Positions 13,401-28,600 of a stretch of DNA of 64,000 bases are shown here, piece by piece. Position numbers and translations under genes: made by a program. The stretch is from Galaxea fascicularis. Taxonomy: Eukaryota; Cnidaria; Anthozoa; Scleractinia; Euphylliidae. Within the stretch, counting starts at the first letter, position 1, and each line of letters opens with the position of its first letter. Under the pieces are notes generated by a model. It did not search any database and was not told the origin of the DNA. It saw nothing but the letters and a program-made list of their open reading frames with translations. Location: positions 20,838,359 through 20,902,358 of the forward strand of contig OX419345.1 in NCBI GenBank assembly GCA_948470475.1, in the 5' to 3' direction.

Positions 13401-15328
13401 CCAGGAACATGTGGCTCCTTCCACAATAAATGAGGGTGATAAATAACTTTCCACCCTAGTTCTCATCAGTAAATTAGAAAGCTGATTCAACAAATTGGAA
13501 ACCTGCTTAAGGGCTGCCACTAGTGTTCATAGGGGTAGCTACAGCATTTTGGTGTGCCTGTGCAAGAATTGCTTGGACCTGAAAGTAGTTCCCAGTCTCT
13601 CCTGCCATTGATTGGTCACCTTGTTTGACTCATTTTCTCAAAGGGTGAAACCAGGGTAAGTACAGTGAGAAACTATAAGACACTTCTCAGAGACACTCGA
13701 AGATGACAAGGATATTGTTTGCACACAAGTAAGGTCACCCTTACCTCACTACCCACCCCTCCCTCAATCAATAGAAAGATGGATCACTGAACAAGGATAT
13801 TAAAAATTAAGAGGCACAAAAGTTTAGTTTTTTCTTTCCTCAAAGATCTTTTTTGGCTAAAATGAACATTTTGGAGAAAGTTCCTCAACACGTTTCCAAG
13901 TACTTGGGGAAGGCAAAACCATGACTTGCCCACACTGCAATTCACTTTGGTCTGTGTCTGGTACATAATACAAGACCAAGTAAACTGCAATCCACCATGT
14001 GCATCCCAACAGCACCTCATTCCCTGGCAAAACAGGACTATAAATAACTAAGAATAATTTCAGTAATGACATTTAATAAGTCTAAAGTGCCCACCCCAAA
14101 GATCCCTAAAAATTGTGAGGAAGGGAGAGAGGGACGGGACTTTTTATGCTAGATCAGTGCAGGATTATATCAGAAACCCTACCAAAAAAATGGCATTATT
14201 GTTTTCTGAAGTCAAAGGTCGTAGCCTGGAACATATATGTGAACCTAACCCTTGTAAATCAAAAAGTGAGAAAAAACTGACAATGTTTACAACTTACTTC
14301 AAAGGCAAATTTTGTGCTCCACATATACTGGTTCAGTTGTTTTAAATTTGTTTGAAAATTATTAAATAAGCCTTATTTTTACCTTCCTTTGCCTCAGATA
14401 CATTAGGACAATTTGGGACAAAGTGTAGTTCTGGCATTTCTCCAGGAGAATGCAGCTTTGTGAGGACATGTATTGAGAAATCTGATTCAGATGCATTTTA
14501 TGATGAATCACTGGTGAAGAGATCATAATAATTTGATTGTGAATATGTAGTGTTGTGCACAGACATGATCTTGAACTACAAAGATCTTGAACCACAATCA
14601 CTTCTTGATATCTCCAACCTCGGTTACTTCAAATCCTCAAATTATGCTCTTGAACTGAGCTTAGTTTCCGTTGGCTACCTCAAAGTCTCTGAACAATATT
14701 TGGTTCCCCTTGTGTTTGAGACAGAGGGATGTGTACTGTACATGTTTATAACAGTTATTTCTCAGGAAGGCAAAAAGTCAAACCCATAAGAAAAATTTCA
14801 TTATTGAAACTAGTAAAAGTAATATTGTTTGGAGAGTGTACAAAACACTCCATTACACAAATCTGTTAAATTCTGTCAATTACTATTTTGGTAATCTGGA
14901 AATTTGTTTTCTAACCAACCGACCAATCTACTGTAAATGTGTATGTGTGAAATGGATAACACTGTGTTAAATTTCAAATTTTCAATTGAGCAAAACGTCT
15001 ATTCCAATAATACCCCATCATGAAATCTTCAAACTATCTACAACAGTGTATGGGTGTATTTTTTTTTCCAACAAATAATAATCTTTTGTGTTTGGATTGG
15101 TTTATAACACCTAATGACCTTAAAACTGCTTTCCTATCATGAGCTCAATAAAATTCACCAATGATAAAAAATTCACTTAAAGACACTTTCCAAAAATGTC
15201 ATAATTTTTCAGGATCAACAACTAACTATGAACCTAGCTGCACAGTCACCAGGACCGCTTTAAAACTCAAAAGGATCCCTTAAAACAAATTATTCTTGTC
15301 CAAAGATAAACACAGATTTCCCAATTAG
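10432..15328. other. Long noncoding stretch between the MATH-OAS start and the PCYT2 stop
   Basis: Holds the upstream region of the MATH-OAS gene (10432 to about 11000) and the 3' side of PCYT2. An (AT)n tract lies near 11307-11322, a TATG microsatellite near 12586-12603 and poly-A near 12767-12781. Open frames of up to about 100 codons occur on both strands, but none shows a domain or consistent splice sites. I see no gene. Confidence 0.5.
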
Positions 15329-17589
<2,261 letters not shown>

Positions 17590-18514
17590 TCAAAAACCAC
17601 CACCCTTCGAGTCAAAATACGAGAGAAACATAATTACGTGTTCGTCCTGCCTCGACCTCAGGGGTTTGAAAACGAGGTCAGTCTTGTATCCATGCTTTTC
17701 CGGTTAAACAAACTGACAACGCCTCTATTCGAGTTTTAGATTATCTTTCAGAAAATCGCCAGAATGAGACTAAAAAACAAAATGCCTGACCAATAACAGA
17801 TCGCTTTTTTGTTATTATGCGATCTTCGAGAAACGAGAAAGGACAACTCAGATGCAAGGATACTGTAAACGGCCCCAGCTTTTAGATGAGTCACACTTGA
17901 AAACCTATACTGGTACTAAGTATTAACTTCTGAATCAATAATAACGATTGAATGCAGGCCCGTAGCCAGGATTTTAAATGGGGAGGTGTGTCGGACCGCC
18001 ATCGGCGGACCACTTATACGTCTCCGGCGCGAGTTGGTAGGGGTGTCCCTCTTCGGAGCCACACAACTTGAAACGACTCTGATTATTACACAACACGATG
18101 AAACGCTTTAATCTTCATGATTTTAGTTAGGTTGTTAGTGAGGGACTGTTCATCGGATGGACCACTTGATTAAAACTTCACTTTCAATTTACGCCAGCTA
18201 GTTTGTTTTTTAAATTCTCGTTTGGGCCATTTTGGTCCATAATAAGTGGACCCAAAAGGCGGGCCTCAGCAGCCCGTTCGGGGGCTCAATTCCCAGCCGC
18301 TGTTTCGGCGGGAGACAAAGAGAAAACTTCTCGAGTTAGCGGTAAGAATCGAGCTTACTCCAACCACAGTGAAAGAAATTAATTTTCTGATGTGTTTGAA
18401 GATGACGCATCATTAAAACCTTAAATAATAGACATAACAAGTCATCTCCCGAGTCATCCTCGCTCTGAAGACTGTGAAGAAGGGCTAACGTTTGAAACGT
18501 CAGCTTTTTTAATT

Positions 18515-18570
18515 CCTGTATGGTGGCCAATTTACATTATCAAGTCCGTTAATAAAACCAAACTTTCATC
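18515..18570 (+). repeat. Dispersed repeat, copy A
   Basis: The segment around TTTACATTATCAAGTCCGTT is matched, in opposite orientation, by 32300-32352, where the same core reads with a few changes. Upstream, GTTTGAAACGTCAGC resembles 3' ends of Penelope-like elements from memory only. A fragment, non-coding. Confidence 0.5.
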
Positions 18571-19568
18571 TCCCAAACGGCCTGCTTTTTGCGTGAGAGC
18601 ATCTAATGTCAGTAAATATATTGACATTATGGACGACTTGTCGCAAATCTTCAGTTTGCAATATTACGCGGTGCCCATAAACGGGGCTCTTTATTAACAT
18701 CAGCGGCAGATGTTCAGTTTCCGTCTTCTTTTTTCACTCATGTAGCATTTTGACGGTGATTGACTGTTACCAGGCGGGGACTGCGATTGTGAAAAAACTC
18801 TACGGTGGTTCAATTTAGGGACCGGGTTGAATGTCCAATAGAATTTAGGAGAAATAAGTGTGCGTTTGTCGAAGGTCACCGACGAAACCAACTCTTGGCG
18901 AAAAATCCTCAAGCAAGGAGAAATAACTGAAAATGGTTTACCAGCCTTCTATAACATGTGGAAGAGATGGTGCCGTCAGGTAAAATGAAAATACCTTTTT
19001 CACAGTTATTAATATAATAAGCGAGTTGGTGTGGCCGGATAGATAAATAAACAGTTGGCCAATGGAAAATTCGCTAGTTTACCAGACGACAAAACAAGAA
19101 ATTTTGTCTGCGAACCCAAGACTTTCTTGGCTTTCGGCAAAATGACTCGATACTGCGAAGAGGCTCGCAGTCGATTGAGATCATTTGACATTGCAACACC
19201 CTATCAAATTTAATGCGGATTTTCTGTGTTGAATAAAATATTATTTTCAAAGGCCGTTAACCATGGACAAGGACAAATGTGAAATAATATAAAATGCAAA
19301 TTTCTTCCGATTGAGTCGCTTTATCATGCATGGCCATTCTACCGTAACTGGTTGCTTGATAGGGACACTGTGCAAAAACTGGCAAAAAAATAGTGGTAAT
19401 TCAAATTAGCCCTATGTAAATTGATATCTTCAGTGAAGAATATCGACTTAGCGAAGGAAAGGTGAATTCTGTAATTCATGTTGCTTTCGAAGCGTAGAAG
19501 TTACCTCGTAGAAGGCACATGCCGGACTAAGAGGCCGAAACCTCGCCGTCTCACCAGCCTTGTGCTTT

Positions 19569-19680
19569 TCAACTTTCAACTTTCAACTTCAACTTTTATT
19601 TAATACTTGTACCAACATTTTACAGTATATGACTGATCCGCAGCTAGCACTAGCTAATCTAGGCGGATCAGCCTGTATTT
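19569..19680 (-). mobile_element. 3' end fragment of the same LINE family as 43653-49230
   Basis: The segment opens with a TTTCAAC-type tandem tail and then has a stem-loop of the form GATCCGC...AGCTAATCTAGGCGGATC. The large minus-strand LINE at 43653 has the same layout: a TTCAAG tail and then CCCGCAAATAGC...GCTAATCTAGGCGGG. This is therefore a strongly 5'-truncated copy or relative. Confidence 0.55.
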
Positions 19681-21429
19681 TATGATTGCACAGCCTCGCT
19701 GCGTGGCAGGCGTAAAAGGGGAGGGAATGGGAAGCGAGACGCCTTTCCGGTGCAGGCTTGTTCAAGCTTCGGCCGTATCTACCACAGGATCAGGCAGCTA
19801 TTTTGTAACACTGGTCATTGCTTATATATTTTTCTGTGTTCGCTCTGTTGGGTGTATATATAAGGAAAAATTTGCATGAAACTTATCTAAACGTACAAAA
19901 TATTTTAAGCCGAAAACTTATTGCGATATACATTAAAATTAACTAGATTTATAAGTAATCCTTAAATATAAACCCAGACTTGTAGTAAAGTGTTTCCTAA
20001 AATACACTGGTACCCCGATTTCGCTGAAATACACAAACGCTCTTTGAAATAGCGGAAAATAAAACGGTTCGTTGGTGGTTAGACCTAAGTTTTCTAAATA
20101 AACATTCGTCAATTTATTATTTCTTGATTTAGAACAAATGGTGCCATACTGAATATGTTTAGTTCAGGATTTTCAGTTTGGGTTTTGATACCTCAATGCT
20201 TAGAAATTACGATTTGTAGCTAAAAATCTGGACATTTCAGGAAATCACCCGCCGTTGTCGGCCCACCCACATATCACGTGTTCATCCGCGTGTGACATTT
20301 TTACAACCAAGGTTTTCGTTCGAAAAATTATTCAGCTGAGCTGCTGTAATTTCCTTTTTCGTTCATCGTGAATACAATTGAAAATGAATTTGAACCAATG
20401 ACCTATTTGTTTGAAATCATCTCGAAGTATGATTCGGTCACTAGCCGCGACGTTAACGAGGCCCTGTCTAAGAAGATATTCTTATCAATAAGTCAAAGCT
20501 TCTAATTCTCTTTCATTTGAGCAACAAAGTCCAGTCTTAACGGATTAATTACTTACTGTATTAATTACGGCTTTGATGCTTCACTAAGTCTGACTGACTC
20601 TGCCAACTAAATTGATGCTTATTTGCTTATATGCCATGTAAAACCAAGCAGCTGAACATAGACAAACATAGACTATTTACAATTTCCAAAGTCGGCGAGG
20701 CTGGGGGTGGGGGGCTGGGGGAAGAGGCAGAGCGTAGGTTCAAAGGCAAACCGTTCCAGTCAAATGCACAAAACCGAGAACCATAATGGGTCTTGGCAAA
20801 ACTCAGTACGATACACATGATTTGCTCGACCAAATAGGAGGTTGTCTCACAACTGTACTGTAAATGTTGATTGTTGTTCAGCATTCTAGCATATCTGTCG
20901 TTCCATCAGCAACTCAGACAAACAAGTGGAGGCTAACCTCACGATTTCTCGGTAAAGAATACCGAACAATTTTCTGGCGCTAGCTAAAAGACTAAAAGAT
21001 GGTCAAACTGACGGTTGGTTCGCGAAATTTAAGGTAGGCAATTAAGTAACCCTCCAGACAGCCATATTGTTATTGACCTTTCGTTTACACATGGCCGAGT
21101 TGCTCGAAGCATAGTTAGTGCTAACTAACCAGTGGTTGAGTGGTATTGAAACGAAAAGATTGTCATGGTATTTAACCTGAGTCAGCGCTAACCAGGCTAA
21201 CCTTGCCTTGAGCAGTGACATTCAGATTGCTGTTTAGGTCTTTGACGTCTCTTTTTTTAAGTTTTGGCAAATCAAACGATATCTGCTGTGTAAACGGTTA
21301 AGATCTTACCCTAAAGTTATGTTATCTTGTCACAAAAAAATCTTACAGCGAGGAAACTTTAATCTCGCTATCCTTTGCACTCGTTCAGCTGGCAAATTAA
21401 AAATGGCGGCATTTGCTCTGCTAAAAGAC

Positions 21430-21752
21430 CGCCGCACACTATGGCCAATTTTTTGTTCTGGTCAATCCAGTTAAAATTTGTCGCGCCATCAGATTGCAGC
21501 ACACTAGCCGATTTTTTGTCGCTTTGCTCGATCTCCGCCATGTTGGAAAAGACGCTTGTTCAAGTGACTCTCATGACATTTCTTAATTGGTTTAGGCGCG
21601 CGCGAGCCCCGACAAGACGTTTTTAGATCAAGCAGTGTCAGATATCGCCCGACAAGCCCCGATTTTGTCGCAGACCTGTCTGAATTCTCTGCACACTAGC
21701 TGACAAGTGAAGATCTTTCGTCTGCCGACAAGAAATCGGCTAGTGTGCGGTA
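21430..21752. repeat. Internally repetitive segment with inverted ends
   Basis: The left end (CCGCACACTATGGCCAATTTT) and right end (rc CCGCACACTAGCCGATTTC) are inverted. Further copies of GCACACTAGCCGATTTTTTG-like sequence lie inside (near 21498-21525 and 21690). Together these look like a small non-autonomous DNA element built of repeated subunits. No duplication of the target was identified. Confidence 0.5.
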
Positions 21753-22430
21753 GCCTTAAGGAAACGTGGAGCAATTTTATAGATAAATATGTGGGCGCTC
21801 ATGATGATTTATTATATTTAAAAATTACATCTCTAGTTAAGATTTTGATGATTTGTGTTGTGAATATTCTTAAGTTTTGTAGTAGATGTAACTAGTGACT
21901 TATATTACTTAACTGTTATTTTTTATAGTTTTACTACTAGAATGTACCACTGAAACAGGTAGACTGTTTTTTCAAAGGTGTACGTAACAGTTTCTGTTGG
22001 CAAAAAGTGTGATTGGATTGAACCCACTTGGTGCAAAGTTGACCGCAAAAAGTTAAGCACCTGTGATCACATTCCTGAATCTTCCCGAGCAGAGAAACAA
22101 GAGGATCTCAATGAGGGTCCCTCTGACGGTTAATTTTTCAGAATGATGTTTATAACACGAAATTAAAGCACAAATTTGGCTGTAATTTTTAATAAAAATG
22201 ATATAATTTTGCTCATATCTGAATAATCCAATTAGTCCTATAATTTGTGCGCTAAAAATGAGGTTTTTGGCCTTCAACTATGTGCCTAATTAGCGTAATT
22301 ACATCATCTTTGTTACCTCGTTTTTGACAGTTGACGGGTTCACCACGAGGAAACCGCTAATTTAAATTATGAGGAAAAACTTGAAAAGGTCAGGAATATA
22401 TTACACAGCAGGAATTACCGCAGACTGACA

Positions 22431-23307
22431 CTAATGGGTAGAATAGCTGTACTTAAAAGCCTTGTTGCCTCACAACTGGTTTATGTCCTATCACCACTAC
22501 TTTTAAATGAAAAAGGTATTAAAGAAGTAAACAAACGTTTTTTCCCCTTCCTCTGGAATGGAAAAGGAGACAAAATTAAGCGAAACACTATCATTAATGA
22601 TTATCCAAACGGGGGCCTTAAAATGATAGATATTGTCTCTTTTAGTAAATCCTTGAAAGCCACCTGGATAAAAAAATATTTGGATGCAGAAAACCGAGGC
22701 AAATGGGAACCTTTTTTTTTATCTTGAGTTAAAGGCCTTTGGTGGAAAAATAGCTCTTACTGGCAACCTTAATGCAAATGACTCCAAAAATATTCTTCAA
22801 TCTAAAGATAGTTTCATTAGTGAAGTTCTGAAAATTTGGGCAGAAATTAATTTCGAAGATCGAATAGTTTCAGAGCATCACTTCCTCAACCAAAGCTTGT
22901 GGTATAATCCACTGATTGGAATTGACAACCACCCCGTTTATTACCTTGAGTGGCATTATGCAGGTATTACAATGGTGAAACATTTGAAGGATGATTCCAA
23001 TAATTTTCTTTCTCTCACAGAATTGCAGACTAGGTACGGAATAACAGTTTGCTCTCTCAAGTACTGTGGAACTTTGTCTACAATTAAACTTTTATGGAAA
23101 ACACACCAAAACAGTTTTGCAACCAATGATCCTAAAAACAAGTATGAAAGCTTTTTAACTAAACTACTGAAAGCTCAAAAAGCAAACAAATTAGTATACA
23201 CAAAACTTATATCAAAGAAAATTATACCTCCTAGGCAGGCTCAGCAGAAATGGGTAATGGAATGTGGCATAGAAGACGAAGAATGTATGAAGTGGCATGA
23301 AACGTAG
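22431..23307 (+). pseudogene. LINE reverse transcriptase C-terminal remnant, first part
   Basis: Two overlapping frames (22431-22727 and 22684-23307) encode successive parts of the LINE ORF2 C-terminal half; a frameshift around the T-run at 22716-22723 separates them. The frame ends at TAG 23305-23307, six bases before the DNA transposon. Removal of the transposon plus one ACT copy continues the same frame into 24351. Confidence 0.8.
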
Positions 23308-23312
23308 CAACT

Positions 23313-24347
23313 CACAGTGGGGCCAAACCACCCCTCAAATATGTCATGAAATTCATGGGTTTTTTGCATAATTTAAAATAACTTTGTTACTATTCATCAT
23401 ATACCTACCAAACGTGGCACATGGGCATCGGACAATAAGCGAATCGTTTTGACATCAGTTTTGACAGGAAATGTCAAATTATGATGTCAATTGATGACAT
23501 CATATCATGGTCTTGATTCCAATTTACTAAAATGAAAATGATTTTCCCTGCATGTGAAGGAACACATCTAGACAAGTTAAATGCTGCAAACCATTTGTCC
23601 ATACCTCAAAAACTAGCTGAGATATAATTTTTCAAAGTTTGAGATGAGTTTGCCCAGAAAAGAGGTGACCCCCCTTGTAAAATATTTCCAAATTATAGTT
23701 GGTCTTGGGTACAACTATTTTTCGTTATGTTGCAGATTGGTTTTGCGTCATGACAGGAAGAAATAAAATACGAAAGAACAGAATGAAAGTTTTTACTCTC
23801 ACTGATACTGCAACAAAAGTGCTTTTGTGACGTCATAAAATGTGACGTCATCAATATTTTCATCACTTATTTTGTCGTTCTAAAGTCGAAAACGAAAATT
23901 CCAAAATTATATGATTTTTGGAAACACTGAACATTCTATTTCAGCAAAATATCAGCTTCCTTGGACAAAAACTGGAAAAAAATATCAAGGGGTTTGATTT
24001 TTGAAGAAAAGTATGGTTGGCTTGGATTCCGGGGGGTCAGTATTTTTTTCTTCAAACTGCCATAACTCGAGCACCTTTTGAGGTAACAAGGAACGGTTTT
24101 CGGTGTTGAACTCCTCTTGTCAAGTTCTTTCAAACGACACATCTTTTTGCCTGAAAAAAGAAACTTGATATCAAGGATATGTATGACGTCATCATTTGTG
24201 ACGTCATCACTTGACATTTTGTGTTGGTTATCATGTCAAAACGATTGGGACAACAACCCAAGCATATATGCCAAGTCTGGTGAAGAAATGGGCAAGACCC
24301 AAAACTAGTCTTAATGACCCATTTCAGGGCCATTTGGCCCCACTGTG
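23313..24347. mobile_element. 1,035 bp non-autonomous DNA transposon (CACTA/Chapaev-like) inside the LINE
   Basis: Starts CACAGTGGGGCCAAA and ends with the inverse, TTTGGCCCCACTGTG, flanked on both sides by ACT (23310-23312 and 24348-24350). CAC ends with a 3 bp duplication fit the CMC (CACTA/Mirage/Chapaev) superfamily; the assignment is inference. Excision in silico re-joins the LINE reading frame exactly. The interior has no transposase but holds four perfect TGACGTCA palindromes, in two pairs. Confidence 0.8.
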
Positions 24348-24350
24348 ACT

Positions 24351-24817
24351 AGCTTTTAAGTGCAGTACAAGCACAAGACGTCTTGAATTCTAGTATAAGA
24401 TTCTGCACAGACGAATAGCAACTAATGAATTCTTATTTAAAATTGGCTTAAAAGACGACCCAAACTGTTCCTTTTGCACAGATGAACCAGAAAAACTTAG
24501 TCACCTTTTGGTCCTGTCCCAAAGTGACCGCTTTTTGGACCTTCTTAATACCATACTTTATTTTATCTCAGATCATTCCAGAAAACTACCAATTCAATCT
24601 TCTTATGTTATTAGGTTTGATGCCAGATTCCTCCAAAAATCATTGTCAAATGAATTTTTGCCTCCTTTTAGCAAGACATATCTGGATTTGTAAAAACAAT
24701 AAAACGTTACCAAAGGTAGAAGGCCTTTCCAGATATCTTAAGTTGATCTATCTATTTGAACAAAAGGCTGCAGGCACCTTACAAACGAAGTGGGAATTAC
24801 TGAAAACTTTAATTTAA
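24351..24817 (+). pseudogene. LINE reverse transcriptase C-terminal remnant, second part
   Basis: Continues the LINE ORF2 after the DNA transposon. It includes YKILHRRIATNEFLFKIGLK and a CxxC...H zinc-knuckle-like motif (CSFCTDEPEKLSH). A frameshift near 24510 moves the frame to 24482-24817, which ends in TAA just before the 3' UTR. Confidence 0.75.
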
Positions 24818-25049
24818 AAAGCCCCTCTTTTTTTTTTCTAGCCTCTTATTTTCACAAGTCCCTAGACCAATAAACCCTTCACTGCCTTTTCGCAACAGCC
24901 CTGCAACCGGCGGCCCTTAAACTTTAATATTTTGATTTCCTTTTTCAGTATGGAAAGTAATGTATTCTGTTCTGTTTTACAGTTAACATGTAAATATGTC
25001 TTGCTTGTAAGTAAAAAAAAAAGACAACATAAAAAAAAATATATTTTTT

Positions 25050-25650
25050 AAAAATCAGGATGGAATATTGTCATGTGTGTTTGCTTTTCTGGTCAACAAC
25101 TTAAAGCCACGTGACCCAAAACATTCTCGTTTGTCGCCAATGGACAGAACAAAGCAAATGAACAGAACAAATCAATCTCTTTCCAATCAGTTACAGTCAA
25201 CCTGTGTGACATGAAATCTTTACTTAAAAGGTTTTCTTTGACAAATGAGCATGCAAAGAACGAGGAACTGCCACTGATCAGCTAGCTGCACTGTTTGGTG
25301 CTTCCAGTGCCACATGCACTCTTCAAAGTACAGGAATGAAATCGAAACACCAGGCATCATAGGTGGTCACCCATCCACATAGCAACCCTGGCCAACAAGG
25401 CTTAACTTCATTGACAAGCACAAGCATGTGGCTAATAATTATTACCATATGCAACTACGATGACAACGAAACTCAACCAAATTTTATGCATAGTCTGCCT
25501 ATGTGGCATCCCCTGTAAATTAGGTTATTTATTTAATACATTTTTTTTTTCTGTACGTGTGTATGTCAGAGATATTAGCACTACAATGCTACTCTAAAAT
25601 CCGACTAGAAATAAAGTTACATGTTGTATGTGTGTATGTGACACTTGGTA
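25050..25650. other. Upstream region of the Dispatched-like gene
   Basis: Noncoding, about 600 bp between the LINE tail and the first recognised coding exon. A further 5' noncoding exon and the promoter may lie here. A TATGTGTG-rich stretch directly precedes the ATG at 25651. Confidence 0.4.
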
Positions 25651-28600
25651 ATGAAGAGTCTTTATTATTCTGTATTAAGGTTTACCAAGCATGACTTGAT
25701 TGCACTCTGCCTGGCTATTTTCATCCCTGTGACTGCCATACTGCTTACCTTGGTTGCAGTTCTGCCAGCATTAGGAGCACCTCCACTGCCTAGCTTTGCA
25801 GAACCCACAAAAGTAAGTGCAGTTACATAATAAATCCAGTTGCTCTGGTCAATAGCACAAATGAGAAGTAATAATACAAGTAAAGTTGTTTTACAGCCTT
25901 GTCGTAGTTATTAATGGATTGATTATTAAATCTGCAGTCTAGAGCTGTCCACACACTTGGACCCAACTTAACATTTTCCTATCATGAATTTCTCCTTCAT
26001 TTTTTCTCCTTATGTTCCCCAAATTAGATTAAGTCAAATTGATTGATTATTTATCTTGCTTGAGCAAACAACAAGTGATGAACATCCTTAGTCCTTTAAT
26101 TCCAAAGATCAAAATTTAAATTCTTATTTGTTACCTTATGCATTTCCTATATTATTATACATTGAGCTTGCTATCTCTTTTCTGATTGGCGGAAAGCTTA
26201 TAGTGAATTTTCAAAATCAACGCTTGTGACATCATCTACCTGCAGATTATACAATAATCATGTCAAGGTCACGGTAATCATGTCATGTATAACCGCAGTG
26301 CAGTGATCATGTCATGCTCTGTGCGGCTTGCTGTCAGTGAAGAAGCAAAATGTCGTCCATGTGTACAGTCTTTGTTTTTGTCCAATGTATAATAAAACAA
26401 TAATTATTACATTTGGTTTTTGTGATATCCAGAATAATCATGGTCTTGGTAAGAGTTACCAGCCTCAGCCATTGGCTTCAGCTGATAACCCTTACCTTGC
26501 CCTTGATATTTATTCTGGATATCACAAAAACCTCATCCAATAATAATAATTATTGTTTAGAAGACTTAGAAGGCAGAAATTGTCAAAATATCAAGCAAAT
26601 TCATCTTGTGTGATCCCTTTCTTCTAAAGTGTTGATATAACGAGGAGAAATTTGATGGTGATCAAACAAGATCTTTTTACCTGAATTAAGTCAATGAATT
26701 TCTTGAATCTAAATAATTTTTGTTGTAGCTGCTGGCTCTTCTGACAGACTTATAAAATATGGCTTTATCTCTTCGCAGGGATTTGAACCTAGAGGCACAC
26801 AGCTGAGCAACCAGCTTGTGACCTATGACAATCTTAGAAAAGCATTGGACAAAACACTGTTAGAAACACCTCCAGGAGCACATGTGGCACATGCAGTACA
26901 GACACGTGATCTTGGGACAGGCCAGCGTAAACGCCGGTCGGTGGAAAGGTCACTTCAACCTCCTCTCTGGCCAAATGTTGTAGGAGATTCCATGGTGTTT
27001 GTCTACAAAGCCTCAAACCCAGGTCAAGACTTGTTTGAGGCAAGAAAGCTTAAAGCTATTTGTGCCATGGATGATGATATCATACGATCAAATCCATCTT
27101 TTAAGCAGTACTGCAATGGGTTAAATGGTGGACAGTGTTACTCAAGCTGGTCTCTTGGAAATTATGTTGCACTTCTCAACAACCGCAGTAACTGTCAAGA
27201 TATAACCGATAATGATGTAACTAATGTGAAAAACCTGTTGCAGAAGTGCTCCCCTTATTTTATCACGCAAACTCTCAAAGCTAACTGTGAATATCCAGAA
27301 GCATCAAGAAATGAAACAGTCAGCTACAACTGCCCATCTGTTCCAGCAGAATGCATCAAATACACTGCTGTGTACTTAATTTTTCAGTATCTTGTTGACA
27401 ATCAGTTCATGACTACTCAAAATAACACTATTCTTAAATACACAGTATCCAATCCACCAGTGGAATACAAAGTAGATTTGTTTTACGAGGAGATATACAA
27501 CAAACTAAAGGACACTACCCACATCAAAGATGGTGTTGAATTAGCTGCATTCCGGTTTTGGGGCTTTAAGTTTGACCAATTTAACAAAGAGCTTTTTGTT
27601 GAGATAATCTTCCCTGCACTAGCAATGATTGTTGTGTTTTCTGTCATGTGGTTTTTCCTGGGTTCTTTTATTCTCACTTTCTGTGGCCTCTTTTGTGTAA
27701 TTTATGCAATTGGCCTTTCATATTTTCTTTACAACATCGTGTTCAGAATGGATTTCTTTCCTTTTCTCAATGTCCTCACACTTGTCTTTTTGGTGGGTAT
27801 TGGAGCAGATGATGCATTTGTGTACTATGACATTTGGAGGCAGACACGGGCTGCAAACCCTAATGCAAACATCATGCAACTGACATTGAAGACTTTGCAA
27901 TATTCTGCATTGTCTATGCTAGTAACTAGTTTGACAACAGCATCAGCATTTTTTGCTGGAATATCTTCAACTATTACAGCCATCAAGTGCTTTGGAATCT
28001 TTGCAGGAACATCCATCTTAACAACCTACCTGCTGATGGTAACATATTTCCCTGCCGTTGTAGCTCTACACGAGAAATGGGTGATGAAGTATGATGACAG
28101 TCAAGGTTTTGATGTTGTGCCTCCAGCTCATTTACTACAGGAACAAGCTACAGTTGCTGCAGCAGAAGCACAAGACATGTCTGAAAGCAGAGAAGGAAAA
28201 GGCACAGATAACACTCAAGAGCAGACCAGCTTCTGTATTTTACAGGTTATTGATTTTCCTTGTTCCCTTGCAGTTTCTGCTAAAGATTCTCTTCAAAGAT
28301 TCAGCTCAAAGGTCTTTGGGCATTGGCTGCCATTCGTAGTCATCAAGTTTCACTGGGTTTGGATAGGCCTGCTGATTTGTCTGACTGCTGGATTTTTGTG
28401 TGTTGACTTCGTAAAACCTGGTCTTCAGTTACCAGAAAGTGACGAGTTTCAAGTATTTTCTGCATCTCACCCACTTGAAAACTACAACCTTAACTACAAG
28501 CGCTTCTTTAGATTTGAACAAACTGGAAGTATGAGCATACAGCTGATTTGGGGGATTAAGCCAGCTGACAATGGTAATCACTTTGATCCGGATAACAAAG

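Larger units (their letters stand above)
22355..25050 (+). mobile_element. 5'-truncated LINE (L1/Tx1-like), split by a DNA transposon
   Basis: Only the C-terminal part of a LINE ORF2 is left: the thumb region (MGRIAVLKSLVASQLVYVLS) and NGGLKMIDIVSFSKSLKATW, followed after the insertion at 23313-24347 by a zinc-knuckle-like segment (CSFCTDEPEKLSH) and the terminal RHIWICKNN region. It ends in A-rich sequence near 25010-25050. Lesions: a frameshift near 22716, in-frame stops near 23303 and 24394, and a frameshift near 24510. The 5' end, at about 22355, lacks the endonuclease and catalytic RT motifs. A dead copy. Confidence 0.85.
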
